Shown piece by piece: positions 16,986 to 25,053 of a DNA stretch of 64,000 bases. Numbering within the stretch: position 1 is the first letter of the stretch; each line of letters opens with the position of its first letter. Source of the DNA: Anaerobacillus arseniciselenatis (GTDB lineage Bacteria > Bacillota > Bacilli > Bacillales > Anaerobacillaceae); NCBI RefSeq assembly GCF_001865995.1, contig NZ_MLQQ01000040.1, forward strand, positions 62,001 through 126,000, written 5' to 3'. The notes beneath the pieces are model-generated. The model was given only the letters and a program-made list of their open reading frames with translations. It was not told the DNA's origin and made no database searches. The position numbers and the translations under genes are program-made.

Positions 16986-17091
16986 GAACATCCATCCCCC
17001 ATCAAAAGGATATTTTTGAAAACACTGACTCATAAATGCTAGTTTTTCACTTATGAGTCAGATTTCACTTAAAATCTAAAGCTAAATTAAA

Positions 17092-18387
17092 TTAACATTT
17101 TACTTCTGCACCACTACGAGAGTAGTAATACCAGTTAACCACTAAACTTACAACATAGTAAGCAATAAAGATGTAAAGTGCTAAATTAGCAGTTCCCGTT
17201 GTATCAATCGACCAACCGAAAATTTGTGGAATTAAGAACGCACCGTACGCTCCTATTGCTGAAGTCCAACCTAATACAGCCGCAGCTTCTTTTTGGTTGT
17301 CGAAAATAAAAGGAATCATTCTAAATGTTGATCCATTAGCAATACCTGTTGTTACAAACAAAATCATGAACATAATTAAAAATCCTGTAAAGTTTCCTGC
17401 GTTATAGAAGTATATAACTCCAAATGTTGCAGCGATCATTGCGATAATATCCCAAAATGTTACGATCGCTCCACCAAACTTATCTGAAATCCAACCTCCT
17501 AATGGTCGGATTAACGCACCAACTAATGGTCCTAAGAAAGCGAACTGTAGTGCATTTACTTCTGGAAATTCCGTTCTAATTAATAGTGGGAATGCGGCAG
17601 AGTATCCGATAAATGAACCGAAACACATCACGTAAAGCCAAGTCATGATCCACGTATGCTTCTTTTTCAAAATAACTGCTTGCTCTTTTACAGAAGCTTT
17701 CGTTCCCGGTAAGTTATCCATTCCAAAAATAGCAGCAATCACTGTCAATATAATCGGGATTACCCAAACGAACGCTGCATTTTGAACCCAAATGTGAGAT
17801 CCATCCGGTAAAACTTGCGGGTTTCCAGCTACAGCTCCAAAAATACCTGCTGTGACTACTAGAGGTGCTAAAAATTGAACAGCACTTACCCCTAAGTTTC
17901 CAATACCAGCATTTAGCCCTAAAGCTGTTCCTTTTGCTTTCTTTGGATAGAAGAAAGAGATGTTTGACATCGATGAAGCAAAGTTACCACCACCGAGACC
18001 ACAAAGCGCTGCTAATATTGCCATTGTCATAAATGATGTTTCAGGGTTTTGAACAGCGATACCAATCCCGATCGAAGGAATTAGTAACGATGCAGTACTA
18101 ATGATTGTCCAGTTCTTTCCCCCGAAGATTGGTACAACAAATGTATAGAAAATGCGGAATGTTGCCCCTGTTAAACCTGGGAGTGCAGCTAATGTAAATA
18201 ATTGCGAATTTGTAAAGTTGAAACCGATATCATTTAAGCTTGCTGCAGTCACCGACCAAATTTGCCATACTGCAAAAGCTAATAAAAGAGCTGGAATCGA
18301 GATCCATAAGTTTCTATTCGCATGCCTTTTTCCTTCGGACTCCCAAAACTGTTCGTTTTCGGGCTCCCATCTAGTAATTCTTGCCAT
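17092..18387 (-). CDS. narK: Nitrate/nitrite transporter NarK, first paralogue
   Basis: 431-aa 12-helix nitrate-nitrite porter. The N-terminal soluble extension MARITRWEPENEQFWESEGK is typical of this subgroup. Signature blocks are LGLNAGIGNLGVSAVQF and GWTSAIGAYGAFLIPQ. The start has AGGAGG upstream. A consensus Fnr box at 18479-18494 and TATCAT at 18451-18456 form a promoter for this gene. It follows the molybdoenzyme operon, separated by a strong terminator, so it is a distinct transcription unit. Confidence 0.94.
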   Translation of the reverse strand: MARITRWEPENEQFWESEGKRHANRNLWISIPALLLAFAVWQIWSVTAASLNDIGFNFTNSQLFTLAALPGLTGATFRIFYTFVVPIFGGKNWTIISTASLLIPSIGIGIAVQNPETSFMTMAILAALCGLGGGNFASSMSNISFFYPKKAKGTALGLNAGIGNLGVSAVQFLAPLVVTAGIFGAVAGNPQVLPDGSHIWVQNAAFVWVIPIILTVIAAIFGMDNLPGTKASVKEQAVILKKKHTWIMTWLYVMCFGSFIGYSAAFPLLIRTEFPEVNALQFAFLGPLVGALIRPLGGWISDKFGGAIVTFWDIIAMIAATFGVIYFYNAGNFTGFLIMFMILFVTTGIANGSTFRMIPFIFDNQKEAAAVLGWTSAIGAYGAFLIPQIFGWSIDTTGTANLALYIFIAYYVVSLVVNWYYYSRSGAEVKC

Positions 18388-18478
18388 GTTTATTCCTCCT
18401 AAATGTCTAGTTCCTTCATATTTAAATTACGTTCATAAGAAGCTACTTTCATGATAGTTGATGGGCTACCATGATCGA

Positions 18479-18494
18479 TGTGAATAAAGTCACA
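18479..18494 (-). promoter_or_regulatory. Consensus Fnr box upstream of narK1
   Basis: TGTGAATAAAGTCACA is a perfect TGTGA-N6-TCACA dyad. TATCAT on the minus strand at 18451-18456 predicts a start site near 18445, placing the box centre (18486.5) at -41.5. Confidence 0.85.
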
Positions 18495-18612
18495 CGAGAG
18501 ATGATGTTCATTAATTGTTCAAATTTTAGACTTAAAATGTATACAAATAGTTTTAAAATAAAAATGTATCAAAACCAAACCGTTATATTACTTTTCTATT
18601 TCTTTTGCAAAT

Positions 18613-18737
18613 AAAGAGGGTGGGACAAAACAAAGTGTCAGACACCGCTAGACACCGAATATAGACATATGATAAATCTTTACGTCTATATTTAGTAGGA
18701 TCCGCGTGGTGTCAGACACTTTTGTCCCACCCTCTTT
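18613..18737. terminator. Long GTGTCAGACAC-type terminator ending the molybdoenzyme operon
   Basis: Outer stem AAAGAGGGTGGGACAAAA pairs perfectly with TTTTGTCCCACCCTCTTT. Inner arms are AGTGTCAGACACC with GGTGTCAGACACT, and AATATAGAC with GTCTATATT. Same architecture as 1261-1390 but with a different outer stem. Confidence 0.85.
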
Positions 18738-18742
18738 ATATA

Positions 18743-18940
18743 TTACTGTTTTTTATATTCAACTTTACGCCATTGTAAATATGCAAATAATGCGATTCCA
18801 GCAGATACTAGGCTTATTACATTATAAGTTAAGAGAATTTCATAATCACGTCCAAGGAACGCCTCAACCGTCCACTGCAACATAACGACATTAATGACAA
18901 TCGTCGCAATAATAATTGCCCAACACGTTTTTTTACCCAT
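18743..18940 (-). CDS. Small two-helix membrane protein of the molybdoenzyme operon
   Basis: 65 aa, beginning MGKKTCWAIIIATIVINVVM, with hydrophobic segments at about 5-27 and 38-58 and a basic tail. Its start overlaps the end of the Rieske gene by 8 bp, indicating translational coupling and a shared function. GGAGG lies ten nt upstream. No family recognised. Placement suggests a membrane anchor or assembly subunit for the Rieske/molybdoenzyme complex; this is inference. Confidence 0.8.
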   Translation of the reverse strand: MGKKTCWAIIIATIVINVVMLQWTVEAFLGRDYEILLTYNVISLVSAGIALFAYLQWRKVEYKKQ

Positions 18941-19463
18941 GACGATACTGCCTCCCTACTGCATACACAATACCGTTGTCTACTTCAATTTCAATTAATG
19001 GTAACTCACGTTGTGGCGGTCCAGCTGTTGGGTGACCACTATTAACATCAAAGTAACCAGCGTGACATGGACAAAGTAGAACATCTTGTTCTTTTTCATA
19101 GAAAACTGGGCACATAAGGTGAGTGCAGGCACTATTGTATGCTTTTAAATCACCATTAACTGTATGAACTAAAATCGCTGGATCTTTCTCTGTTGGATAA
19201 TTAAAAACTACAGAATCTCCTTCAGGGAGATCGGTAAGTTTCGCAATTTCAACTCTTTCATAATCTTTCTCCACACCAAGCATCGCTTTTACAGAGAAAG
19301 GAATCGTTGCTACCCCTAGTGCTACAGATGTTCCAACTGCTGTTTTTAAAAACGCTCTACGGTTATATTTCAAATCGTCATCACGATTTACGTTATCTAC
19401 TAAATTAATCATGTCAGCATTCGTATCTTTTTGATTACGACCTAATTTCTTTTTACAAGTCAT
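18933..19463 (-). CDS. Rieske [2Fe-2S] protein with Tat-type anchor
   Basis: 176 aa. The N-terminal part contains NRRAFLKTAVGTSVALG, a twin-arginine motif plus hydrophobic helix (about residues 34-58), probably kept as a membrane anchor. The Rieske fold carries both cluster motifs, CTHLMC and CPCHAGYFD, and the GPP turn. It should sit outside the membrane, unlike the catalytic subunit encoded upstream, which has no export signal. GGAGGG precedes the ATG. The combination resembles the quinol-oxidising Rieske/b-type modules known beside archaeal nitrate reductases. Electron route is inferred. Confidence 0.9.
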   Translation of the reverse strand: MTCKKKLGRNQKDTNADMINLVDNVNRDDDLKYNRRAFLKTAVGTSVALGVATIPFSVKAMLGVEKDYERVEIAKLTDLPEGDSVVFNYPTEKDPAILVHTVNGDLKAYNSACTHLMCPVFYEKEQDVLLCPCHAGYFDVNSGHPTAGPPQRELPLIEIEVDNGIVYAVGRQYRHG

Positions 19464-19542
19464 GATTTACCCTCCATTCATTGATTTTTCTTAAAGCGAG
19501 GTATGCACCTCGCTTTAAGTGAGGAAGGGTTTTCCTCAGTAA

Positions 19543-20085
19543 TTAGTCACTATAAACTCCGAAAAACTCAGGGACATATTGCCACTTATCTTGCTCTGTC
19601 GGTTTTTTACCTTCAATTAAATTCATTTGTGTTCTACGACGACGTAATGCTTGCATTTCATCAAAGTCAATGAAACGAATAGCATCACTCGGACATACAG
19701 ACGCACACATTGGTGCAATATCATGTTGTGTTCTGTCATAACACATGTCACATTTGTACATTTTGTTTTCTTCAAAATCGAACTTCGGAATACCAAACGG
19801 ACAACCGAATGTACAGTTTCTACAGCCAATACATTTTTCTTCCATCGCTGAAAGAACTACTCCGTCTTCGGTAATTTGAATCGCGTTTGCTGGACAAACT
19901 CGAGCACAAGCTGGATCTTTACATTGCATACAGAGCATTGGGTATGTTTGACGACTTTCAAAAAAGTCAACATACTCTACATAGTTCCGTTCTTTTGCAT
20001 CATGCCCACCGCACTCACGACAAGCGGCTTGACATGAGCGGCATCCGATACAACGTTCAAATTCAAGATACATTATTTTATTCAT
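19543..20085 (-). CDS. Four-cluster ferredoxin-type electron-transfer subunit (DmsB/NrfC-like)
   Basis: 180 aa with sixteen cysteines in four groups: CIGCRSCQAAC (12-22), CMQCKDPACARVCP, CIGCRNCTFGCP and CDMCYDRTQ...CASVCP. This is the pattern of the four [4Fe-4S] beta subunits that link molybdopterin catalytic subunits to membrane partners. No Tat signal, so cytoplasmic. AGGAGG precedes the ATG. It lies 22 bp after the catalytic subunit gene and 79 bp before the Rieske gene. Confidence 0.92.
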   Translation of the reverse strand: MNKIMYLEFERCIGCRSCQAACRECGGHDAKERNYVEYVDFFESRQTYPMLCMQCKDPACARVCPANAIQITEDGVVLSAMEEKCIGCRNCTFGCPFGIPKFDFEENKMYKCDMCYDRTQHDIAPMCASVCPSDAIRFIDFDEMQALRRRRTQMNLIEGKKPTEQDKWQYVPEFFGVYSD

Positions 20086-20107
20086 TGTCGATTTCTCCTC
20101 CTGTCGT

Positions 20108-22231
20108 TTACGCTTTCTCTATTTTCACTGCACAAACTTTAATTTCTGGCATTCTTGACGTTGGATCAAGAGCTGGATTTGTTAATTGGTTAACAGATAG
20201 CTCTTTCCCCCAATGATAAGGAACGAATACGTGATCGTTTCGAATAGCCTTTGTTAAGCGAACATCTAACACCATCGAAGAACGAGGAGTTGTTAACTTA
20301 ATCTTATCTCCATTAACTAAATTGTACTGACTCGCTAACTCTGGGTGAAGTTCCGCATATGGTAATGGGCATTGCTCCATCAAGAATTTCACTCTTCTCG
20401 TTTGTGTTCCTGAAAGGTAATGGAAAACAACTCGCCCCGTCGTTAACGTATGTGGATAATTAGCGCTTGGAACTTCCGCTGGCTCTTGCCAAGCAACTGT
20501 TGCTAAATTTGCTTTTCCGTTTGGTGTGTCAAACTTTTCTTTAAACATTGTTGGTGTTCCAGGGTGATCTTCAGATGGACAAGGCCAGAAAACACCGTCT
20601 TCTTTATCAATACGGTCGTACGTAATACCGTAGTAGTCTGCTTTTCCGCCTTTAGATGCTAAACGGAATTCCTCCCAAATTTGCGGTACATTCTCATATG
20701 GGAAAAAGCTTCCTTTACCCATACGCTCCGCAATAGCTTTCATAATTTCCCAATCTGTTTTAGACTCACCGATTGGATCCTTTACTTTACGGATGCGAAT
20801 GACGCGCCCCTCTAGGTTTGTTGTTGTTCCTTCATCTTCAGCCCAAGTCGTTGCTGGTAAAATAACATCTGCAAATTCTGCTGTTTCTGACATGAAGAAA
20901 TCACTAACAACCATAAAATCTAATTTTCTAAAGCTATCCCAAACATATTCTGTATTAGGTGCAGAAACTGCTGGGTTACTACACATAACGTGCATCGCAC
21001 GGATATTTCCGTTTTGAATTTCATCAAACATTTCGAAAGCAGAAACTCCTGCTTTTGGCATTTCTTCTGGTTGAATTCCCCAAACACCAGCTACATATTT
21101 GACATGTTCTGGGTCTGCAATTTTACGGTAACCAGGTAGTGCATCTGCTTTTTGACCGTGCTCACGTCCACCTTGGCCGTTGCCTTGACCTGTTACAGTA
21201 GAAACACCTGATGCAAATTTACCAATTTGACCTCGAAGCAGTGCCATTGAAGTATACGTACATACGTTATCTACACCTTTTCTTTGCTGCTCAATTCCAC
21301 GGCAGAACATAACGACAGAACGTGGTGATTTCCCGTAAATAGTAGCTGCCTTCTCAATTTTTTCTACAGATACACCGGTAAGTTGTGACGTATATTCAGG
21401 AGTAAAAGTTTTTACTAATTCTTTTAACTCATCATAATTGTTACAACGTTCATTTACGTATTCCTCATCAACGTAGCCATCACGGATGATAATGTGTAAC
21501 ATTCCGTTTGCAAGTGCAGAGTCTGTACCAGATTTCAAATCTAAGTGAACATCAGCTAAACGTGCAATTTGAGTTTCACGAGGATCAGCAACGATCATTT
21601 TCGCTCCTTTGTCACGAGCTTTCCATAACCATTGAATAGAAGTTGGAAGACATTCTGCTGCATTCCATCCTGAGATAAAGAAGCAATCCGTATGTTCTAA
21701 CTCCGTCCAAGGTAATGTTGATCCACGGTCAGTTCCAAGGGTCTTCATAAATCCACCTGCTGCTGAACTCATACAAAAACGACCGTTATAGTCAACAAAG
21801 CGTGTACCTAACCCAACACGTGCATACTTTCCTACGAGATAACACTTTTCGTTTGTCATTGATACGCCACCGTATACCGATAGTGCATCTTTACCATGCT
21901 TTGATTGTAATTCTTTAAAGTTCTTTTCAATTAAATCAAGCGCTTCATCCCAAGAAGCTTTTACAAACTGACCATTTTTCTTAATTAAAGGTGTTGTAAT
22001 TCTTTCTTCATGATCAACTGTTTGATAAGCGGTAACGCCTTTAGGACACATTTTCCCTAACGTAACCGGCCAATCATAGCGAGGTTCTACCCCAACAACT
22101 TTCCCTGTTTTTTCATTTAATCTTATATGCATTCCACACTGCATTCCACAATAACAGCAGTGAGTCGTAATTAATTTTTCACCTTCGCGATGAAGATTTT
22201 TAACGCCTTCTTTAGCTAAAAACTGTGTCAT
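20108..22231 (-). CDS. Molybdopterin oxidoreductase, Nas/Nap-type nitrate reductase candidate
   Basis: 707 aa MopB-family catalytic subunit. N-terminal [4Fe-4S] motif at Cys 25, 28, 32 and 62 (HCCYCGMQC, KMCPKG). The likely Mo ligand is Cys 153 in NGRFCMSSAAGG, the CMSSA form found in assimilatory and periplasmic nitrate reductases rather than the Sec/Cys-His of formate dehydrogenases. GQGNGQGGREHGQKAD and FHYLSGTQTRRV belong to the bis-MGD binding shell. No Tat signal and no C-terminal [2Fe-2S] or flavin domain. Beside two narK genes and under Fnr boxes, nitrate is the best substrate guess; another oxyanion is possible. Confidence 0.88.
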   Translation of the reverse strand: MTQFLAKEGVKNLHREGEKLITTHCCYCGMQCGMHIRLNEKTGKVVGVEPRYDWPVTLGKMCPKGVTAYQTVDHEERITTPLIKKNGQFVKASWDEALDLIEKNFKELQSKHGKDALSVYGGVSMTNEKCYLVGKYARVGLGTRFVDYNGRFCMSSAAGGFMKTLGTDRGSTLPWTELEHTDCFFISGWNAAECLPTSIQWLWKARDKGAKMIVADPRETQIARLADVHLDLKSGTDSALANGMLHIIIRDGYVDEEYVNERCNNYDELKELVKTFTPEYTSQLTGVSVEKIEKAATIYGKSPRSVVMFCRGIEQQRKGVDNVCTYTSMALLRGQIGKFASGVSTVTGQGNGQGGREHGQKADALPGYRKIADPEHVKYVAGVWGIQPEEMPKAGVSAFEMFDEIQNGNIRAMHVMCSNPAVSAPNTEYVWDSFRKLDFMVVSDFFMSETAEFADVILPATTWAEDEGTTTNLEGRVIRIRKVKDPIGESKTDWEIMKAIAERMGKGSFFPYENVPQIWEEFRLASKGGKADYYGITYDRIDKEDGVFWPCPSEDHPGTPTMFKEKFDTPNGKANLATVAWQEPAEVPSANYPHTLTTGRVVFHYLSGTQTRRVKFLMEQCPLPYAELHPELASQYNLVNGDKIKLTTPRSSMVLDVRLTKAIRNDHVFVPYHWGKELSVNQLTNPALDPTSRMPEIKVCAVKIEKA

Positions 22232-22319
22232 TATATATCCTCCTCTACTTAGAAAAGCGTAAATACCAATCTAATAAGTAACTGCAATCATCTTTACACT
22301 TTTCTTGTTTCCATTGTTT

Positions 22320-23519
22320 TTACTTCTCTTCTTTGTTATAAAACTCATCTGACCTTTTTCTACCGAAGCCAGGAATATGAATGCCATTATTTGTTTGAAC
22401 AGGTCCGTATGGGTTACCTTTGACTGATCCTAAGTTTAGTTGGCTCATTGCACGAATTCTTCTGCGGCAGCTTGGACAATAGTCTGCTAAATACGAGCCG
22501 TCCTCTAGTTGTAAGTCAAATTGTTGTTCATGTAGTATTGCTTTTACATCTGAAATTTGGTCATCACTACTATATTTCGTTCCACATTTTTTACATGACC
22601 GCGTATCAACCATATGTTCCTCCTGATAATTCATTGGAACCCCTATTGCAAGTGGTCGAATTGGTAGATGGAACAACTTTCCAAACGGGAAGTAAATTAA
22701 AAATAAAACGACTGTAATTTGATGAATTAATGCTAATTCAGGGTGAATAAATCCACCTAAAAACTTATATGAAACTGTTAAAAATAATCCAGTAACCGTT
22801 ACTGCTAATAGGATGTAAAGTGGTAATACATCAAACTCTGCTCTTTCAGTCACTTTTAAATCGTTATTGTGTAATCTTCTTACTAGGGCCATGATCACTC
22901 CAACTAAAACCATGAGTGCTGTAATATTTAAAATGTTATACATGATTGCAGCAAAGAAACCATTGGCATGCATTGAAATCATCGGTATGTTAAATACCAT
23001 AATTTGATACGTTGTTGCATCAATTAATCTAAAGTGGACCCACCCAAATACTAAACCGAAAGTAAAAGCAAAAGATCCGATACAGCCCCAAGCAATTAAC
23101 CAGTGCTGTATACCTCGATAAATTCCTCGTTTAAAGATAAACTTCTGTAAAAAAATATTTTCTATTAATGTTATAACGATTGATTTCACATTTCTTTTTG
23201 AACGATTACCTGATTTTAAGTTTTGAATACTCGTTTTTACTAACTGTTTCGTTGCTGGCCTTACTAACCATGCAGCCACCCTTACAATTAAACCGATAAC
23301 AAAAACAAAAGAGGCAATCATATATCCTGCTAGCATTAAGTCAATTTTTGCAAATTGTCCTGTTCCGATCCACATCGTGAATACTAGGAAAATTGTTGCA
23401 AAGAATGCATACATACTAGTTTTAGAATAAAAGGATTTTTCAAAGCTTTTGATGTTAAATTTCGTATCTTCAACTGTTTCAACATTGCTAGTTGAATACG
23501 CTCTTTCAAGATTATTCAT
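22320..23519 (-). CDS. NarI-superfamily membrane b-type subunit with C-terminal CxxC domain
   Basis: 399 aa. About six transmembrane helices between residues 35 and 290. Histidines suited to heme b lie in RGIQHWLIAWG, MISMHANGFF, LALIHQITVV and PFGKLFHLP; the last motif is typical of NarI/DsrM/HdrE-like quinol-reactive subunits. The soluble C-terminus carries two CxxC pairs (SCKKCGTKY and DYCPSCRRR), a zinc-ribbon-like or cluster-binding arrangement not found in classical NarI. First gene of the operon; GGAGTG precedes the ATG and two Fnr boxes lie 115-155 bp upstream. Likely oxidises quinol for the downstream subunits. Confidence 0.8.
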   Translation of the reverse strand: MNNLERAYSTSNVETVEDTKFNIKSFEKSFYSKTSMYAFFATIFLVFTMWIGTGQFAKIDLMLAGYMIASFVFVIGLIVRVAAWLVRPATKQLVKTSIQNLKSGNRSKRNVKSIVITLIENIFLQKFIFKRGIYRGIQHWLIAWGCIGSFAFTFGLVFGWVHFRLIDATTYQIMVFNIPMISMHANGFFAAIMYNILNITALMVLVGVIMALVRRLHNNDLKVTERAEFDVLPLYILLAVTVTGLFLTVSYKFLGGFIHPELALIHQITVVLFLIYFPFGKLFHLPIRPLAIGVPMNYQEEHMVDTRSCKKCGTKYSSDDQISDVKAILHEQQFDLQLEDGSYLADYCPSCRRRIRAMSQLNLGSVKGNPYGPVQTNNGIHIPGFGRKRSDEFYNKEEK

Positions 23520-23633
23520 CTGTATATCACTCCTTTAGAAGTAATGCACATTAAACAACTATAGGCCTTTTAGCTGCGTGAAGTGCTTCACTGTTTTGTT
23601 AACTTAATTGTAGAAGAGTTACCTCTGCCCCAC

Positions 23634-23649
23634 TGTGCAAATTCTCACA
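23634..23649 (-). promoter_or_regulatory. Fnr box 1 of the molybdoenzyme operon
   Basis: TGTGCAAATTCTCACA matches 9 of 10 consensus positions. TACAAT on the minus strand at 23607-23612 predicts a start near 23600, placing the box centre at -41.5. Confidence 0.8.
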
Positions 23650-23656
23650 CGTGGAG

Positions 23657-23672
23657 TGTGCATTTTCTCACA
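23657..23672 (-). promoter_or_regulatory. Fnr box 2 of the molybdoenzyme operon
   Basis: TGTGCATTTTCTCACA carries the same 9-of-10 match. It is centred 23 bp upstream of box 1, close to two helical turns, so two dimers could bind one face of the DNA. Confidence 0.7.
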
Positions 23673-23965
23673 CCAACAGCTTGTTTATTGTTCATAGATA
23701 ATAAAAGTACGTTCAAAGCATTGCTATATCAACACATCTTTATCACAATAAAGAGAAGAGCGTTCACAAAACAGTCACATTTTTGAACAAAAACCCCTTT
23801 GACATTTATTATTTTTATTGGAAGCAAATAATCTTTTAATCTTTATTTCTCTACTATATATTTAAGAGAGGGGTAAAATCACTGTGATTTTACTTATTAT
23901 TAGAATGCATTTATTATCAGGGACTTAAGTGAGGCGATTTCAAACTTAGTTTGTAGATGATCAAC
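23673..23965. other. Gene-free stretch with a perfect operator-like palindrome
   Basis: No gene seen. At 23873-23893 the arms GTAAAATCAC and GTGATTTTAC flank a single T, a perfect 10-bp inverted repeat; it matches no operator I can name. The remainder is AT-rich unique sequence running into island 2. Confidence 0.5.
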
Positions 23966-24079
23966 AGTATGACGATAATTTAGAGGACATGGAACTGCGG
24001 AGTATGAGGGGAGTGCGCCGTAATTCGCACTCGCTCGGTAGTATGCATTTATGGGGAGAGTGTGCTGTAGTTAGGTTCC

Positions 24080-24420
24080 TTATAGGGTCGGGCGCGCGAG
24101 AAGGTCTCGCGTTCCCTTTTGGTGAGTGTGGCGCTTCGTTCGGGCACGGGAGAAGGTCTTGCGTTACCTTTTGTGTGATGTGACACTTTGTTCGGGCACG
24201 GGAGAATGTCTCGCGTTCCCTTTTAGTTGATGTGACGCTTCGTTCGGGCACGGGAGAAGGTCTCGCGTTCCCTTTTGGGTGAAGTGACACTTTGTTCGGG
24301 CGCGCGAGAAGGTCTCGCGTTCCCTTTTGGGTGAAGTGACGCTTGTTCGGGCACGGGAGAATGTCTCGCGTTCCCTTTTGGGTGAAGTGACGCTTGTTCG
24401 GGCACGGGAGGCTATGCAGT
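24080..24420. repeat. 52-bp tandem array (type A), 6-7 units
   Basis: Units contain GTTCGGGCACGGGAGAAGG, TCTCGCGTTCCCTTTTGG and GTGACGCTT. Same orientation as the array in island 1. The best units keep the CGCGAGA-AGG-TCTCGCG dyad; a few are one or two bases shorter. Confidence 0.8.
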
Positions 24421-24435
24421 AGAAATGCGCCCTTT

Positions 24436-24590
24436 CTAACACTGGATTTCTCTTCTCTTGTTCTGAACTCAGAAGAGAAATCATTCTGGCGTTTTGGTTA
24501 CTCTTCTCACGTTTTGAACTCAGAAGAGTAATCATTCAAGCATTTGGATTACTCTTCTCTGGTTTTGAGTCGAGGAGAGTAATCATTTGG
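24436..24590. repeat. 51-bp tandem array (type B), 3 units, inverted
   Basis: Units GGATTACTCTTCTC...GAGAGTAATCATT are the reverse complement of the island 1 B units when the bases between the palindrome arms are compared (TGGTTTTGAG here, CTCAAAACCA there). Confidence 0.75.
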
Positions 24591-24599
24591 CGTCACCCT

Positions 24600-24830
24600 A
24601 GACCATACAATGGAATTGACGAGCGCGTTTAACAGATACTGGAATTCACACTCGCTTGTCACTGGTTTTGACCGCGAGTTTAACAGATACTGGAATTCAC
24701 ACTCGCTTATCACTGATTTTGACCAGCGCGTTTAACATATACTGGAATTCACACTCGCTTATCACTGGTTTTGGTCGGTGTGATTTACAAATACTGGAAT
24801 TCGAACGCGTCATACGTGGTTTTATATATA
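24600..24830. repeat. 51-52-bp tandem array (type C), 4 units
   Basis: TTTAACAGATACTGGAATTC followed by ACACTCGCTTATCACTGG. AACAGA landmarks at 24631, 24682 and 24734, with a decayed fourth unit at about 24785. The reverse-complement array is in island 3. Confidence 0.8.
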
Positions 24831-24970
24831 TGTATTTTACAGATGATGTAATTCCGTTGCATCAACCCACGCTCTACTGCACACTCCCCCCCCATACTAT
24901 GTCATAACCTCTCTAGCACCTTCTTAATTTTCCCCCTTTAACTACTCGGTGATTAATCATTAGTAAACAA

Positions 24971-25002
24971 AAAAGAGTACGAAATAACCATTCGCACTCC
25001 TT
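24971..25002 (-). terminator. Terminator of the radical SAM gene
   Basis: On the minus strand GAGTGCGAA pairs with TTCGTACTC and is followed by TTTTTTG; about 50 bp beyond the stop at 25054. Confidence 0.6.
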
Positions 25003-25053
25003 TCAATATATTTTTTAAAATGTTCTCAAGTTGACTACTTAAATGCTAAAAAA

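Larger units (their letters stand above)
24001..24898. mobile_element. Composite tandem-repeat island 2 with inverted termini
   Basis: Left end AGTATGAGGGGAGTGCGC (24001-24018), with a second copy GGGGAGAGTGTGCTGTAG at 24053-24070. Right end CTACTGCACACTCCCCCC continues to CATACT at 24898. The inner pair matches at 16 of 18 positions as an inverted repeat. Contents in order: a 52-bp array (A), a 51-bp array (B, inverted relative to island 1) and a 51-52-bp array (C). No protein-coding gene supported. Confidence 0.6.

Noticed and set aside
24164-24535. Long minus-strand frames across island 2
   Set aside because: Frames follow tandem DNA repeats with palindromic units, lack ribosome sites and are not kept in island 1.
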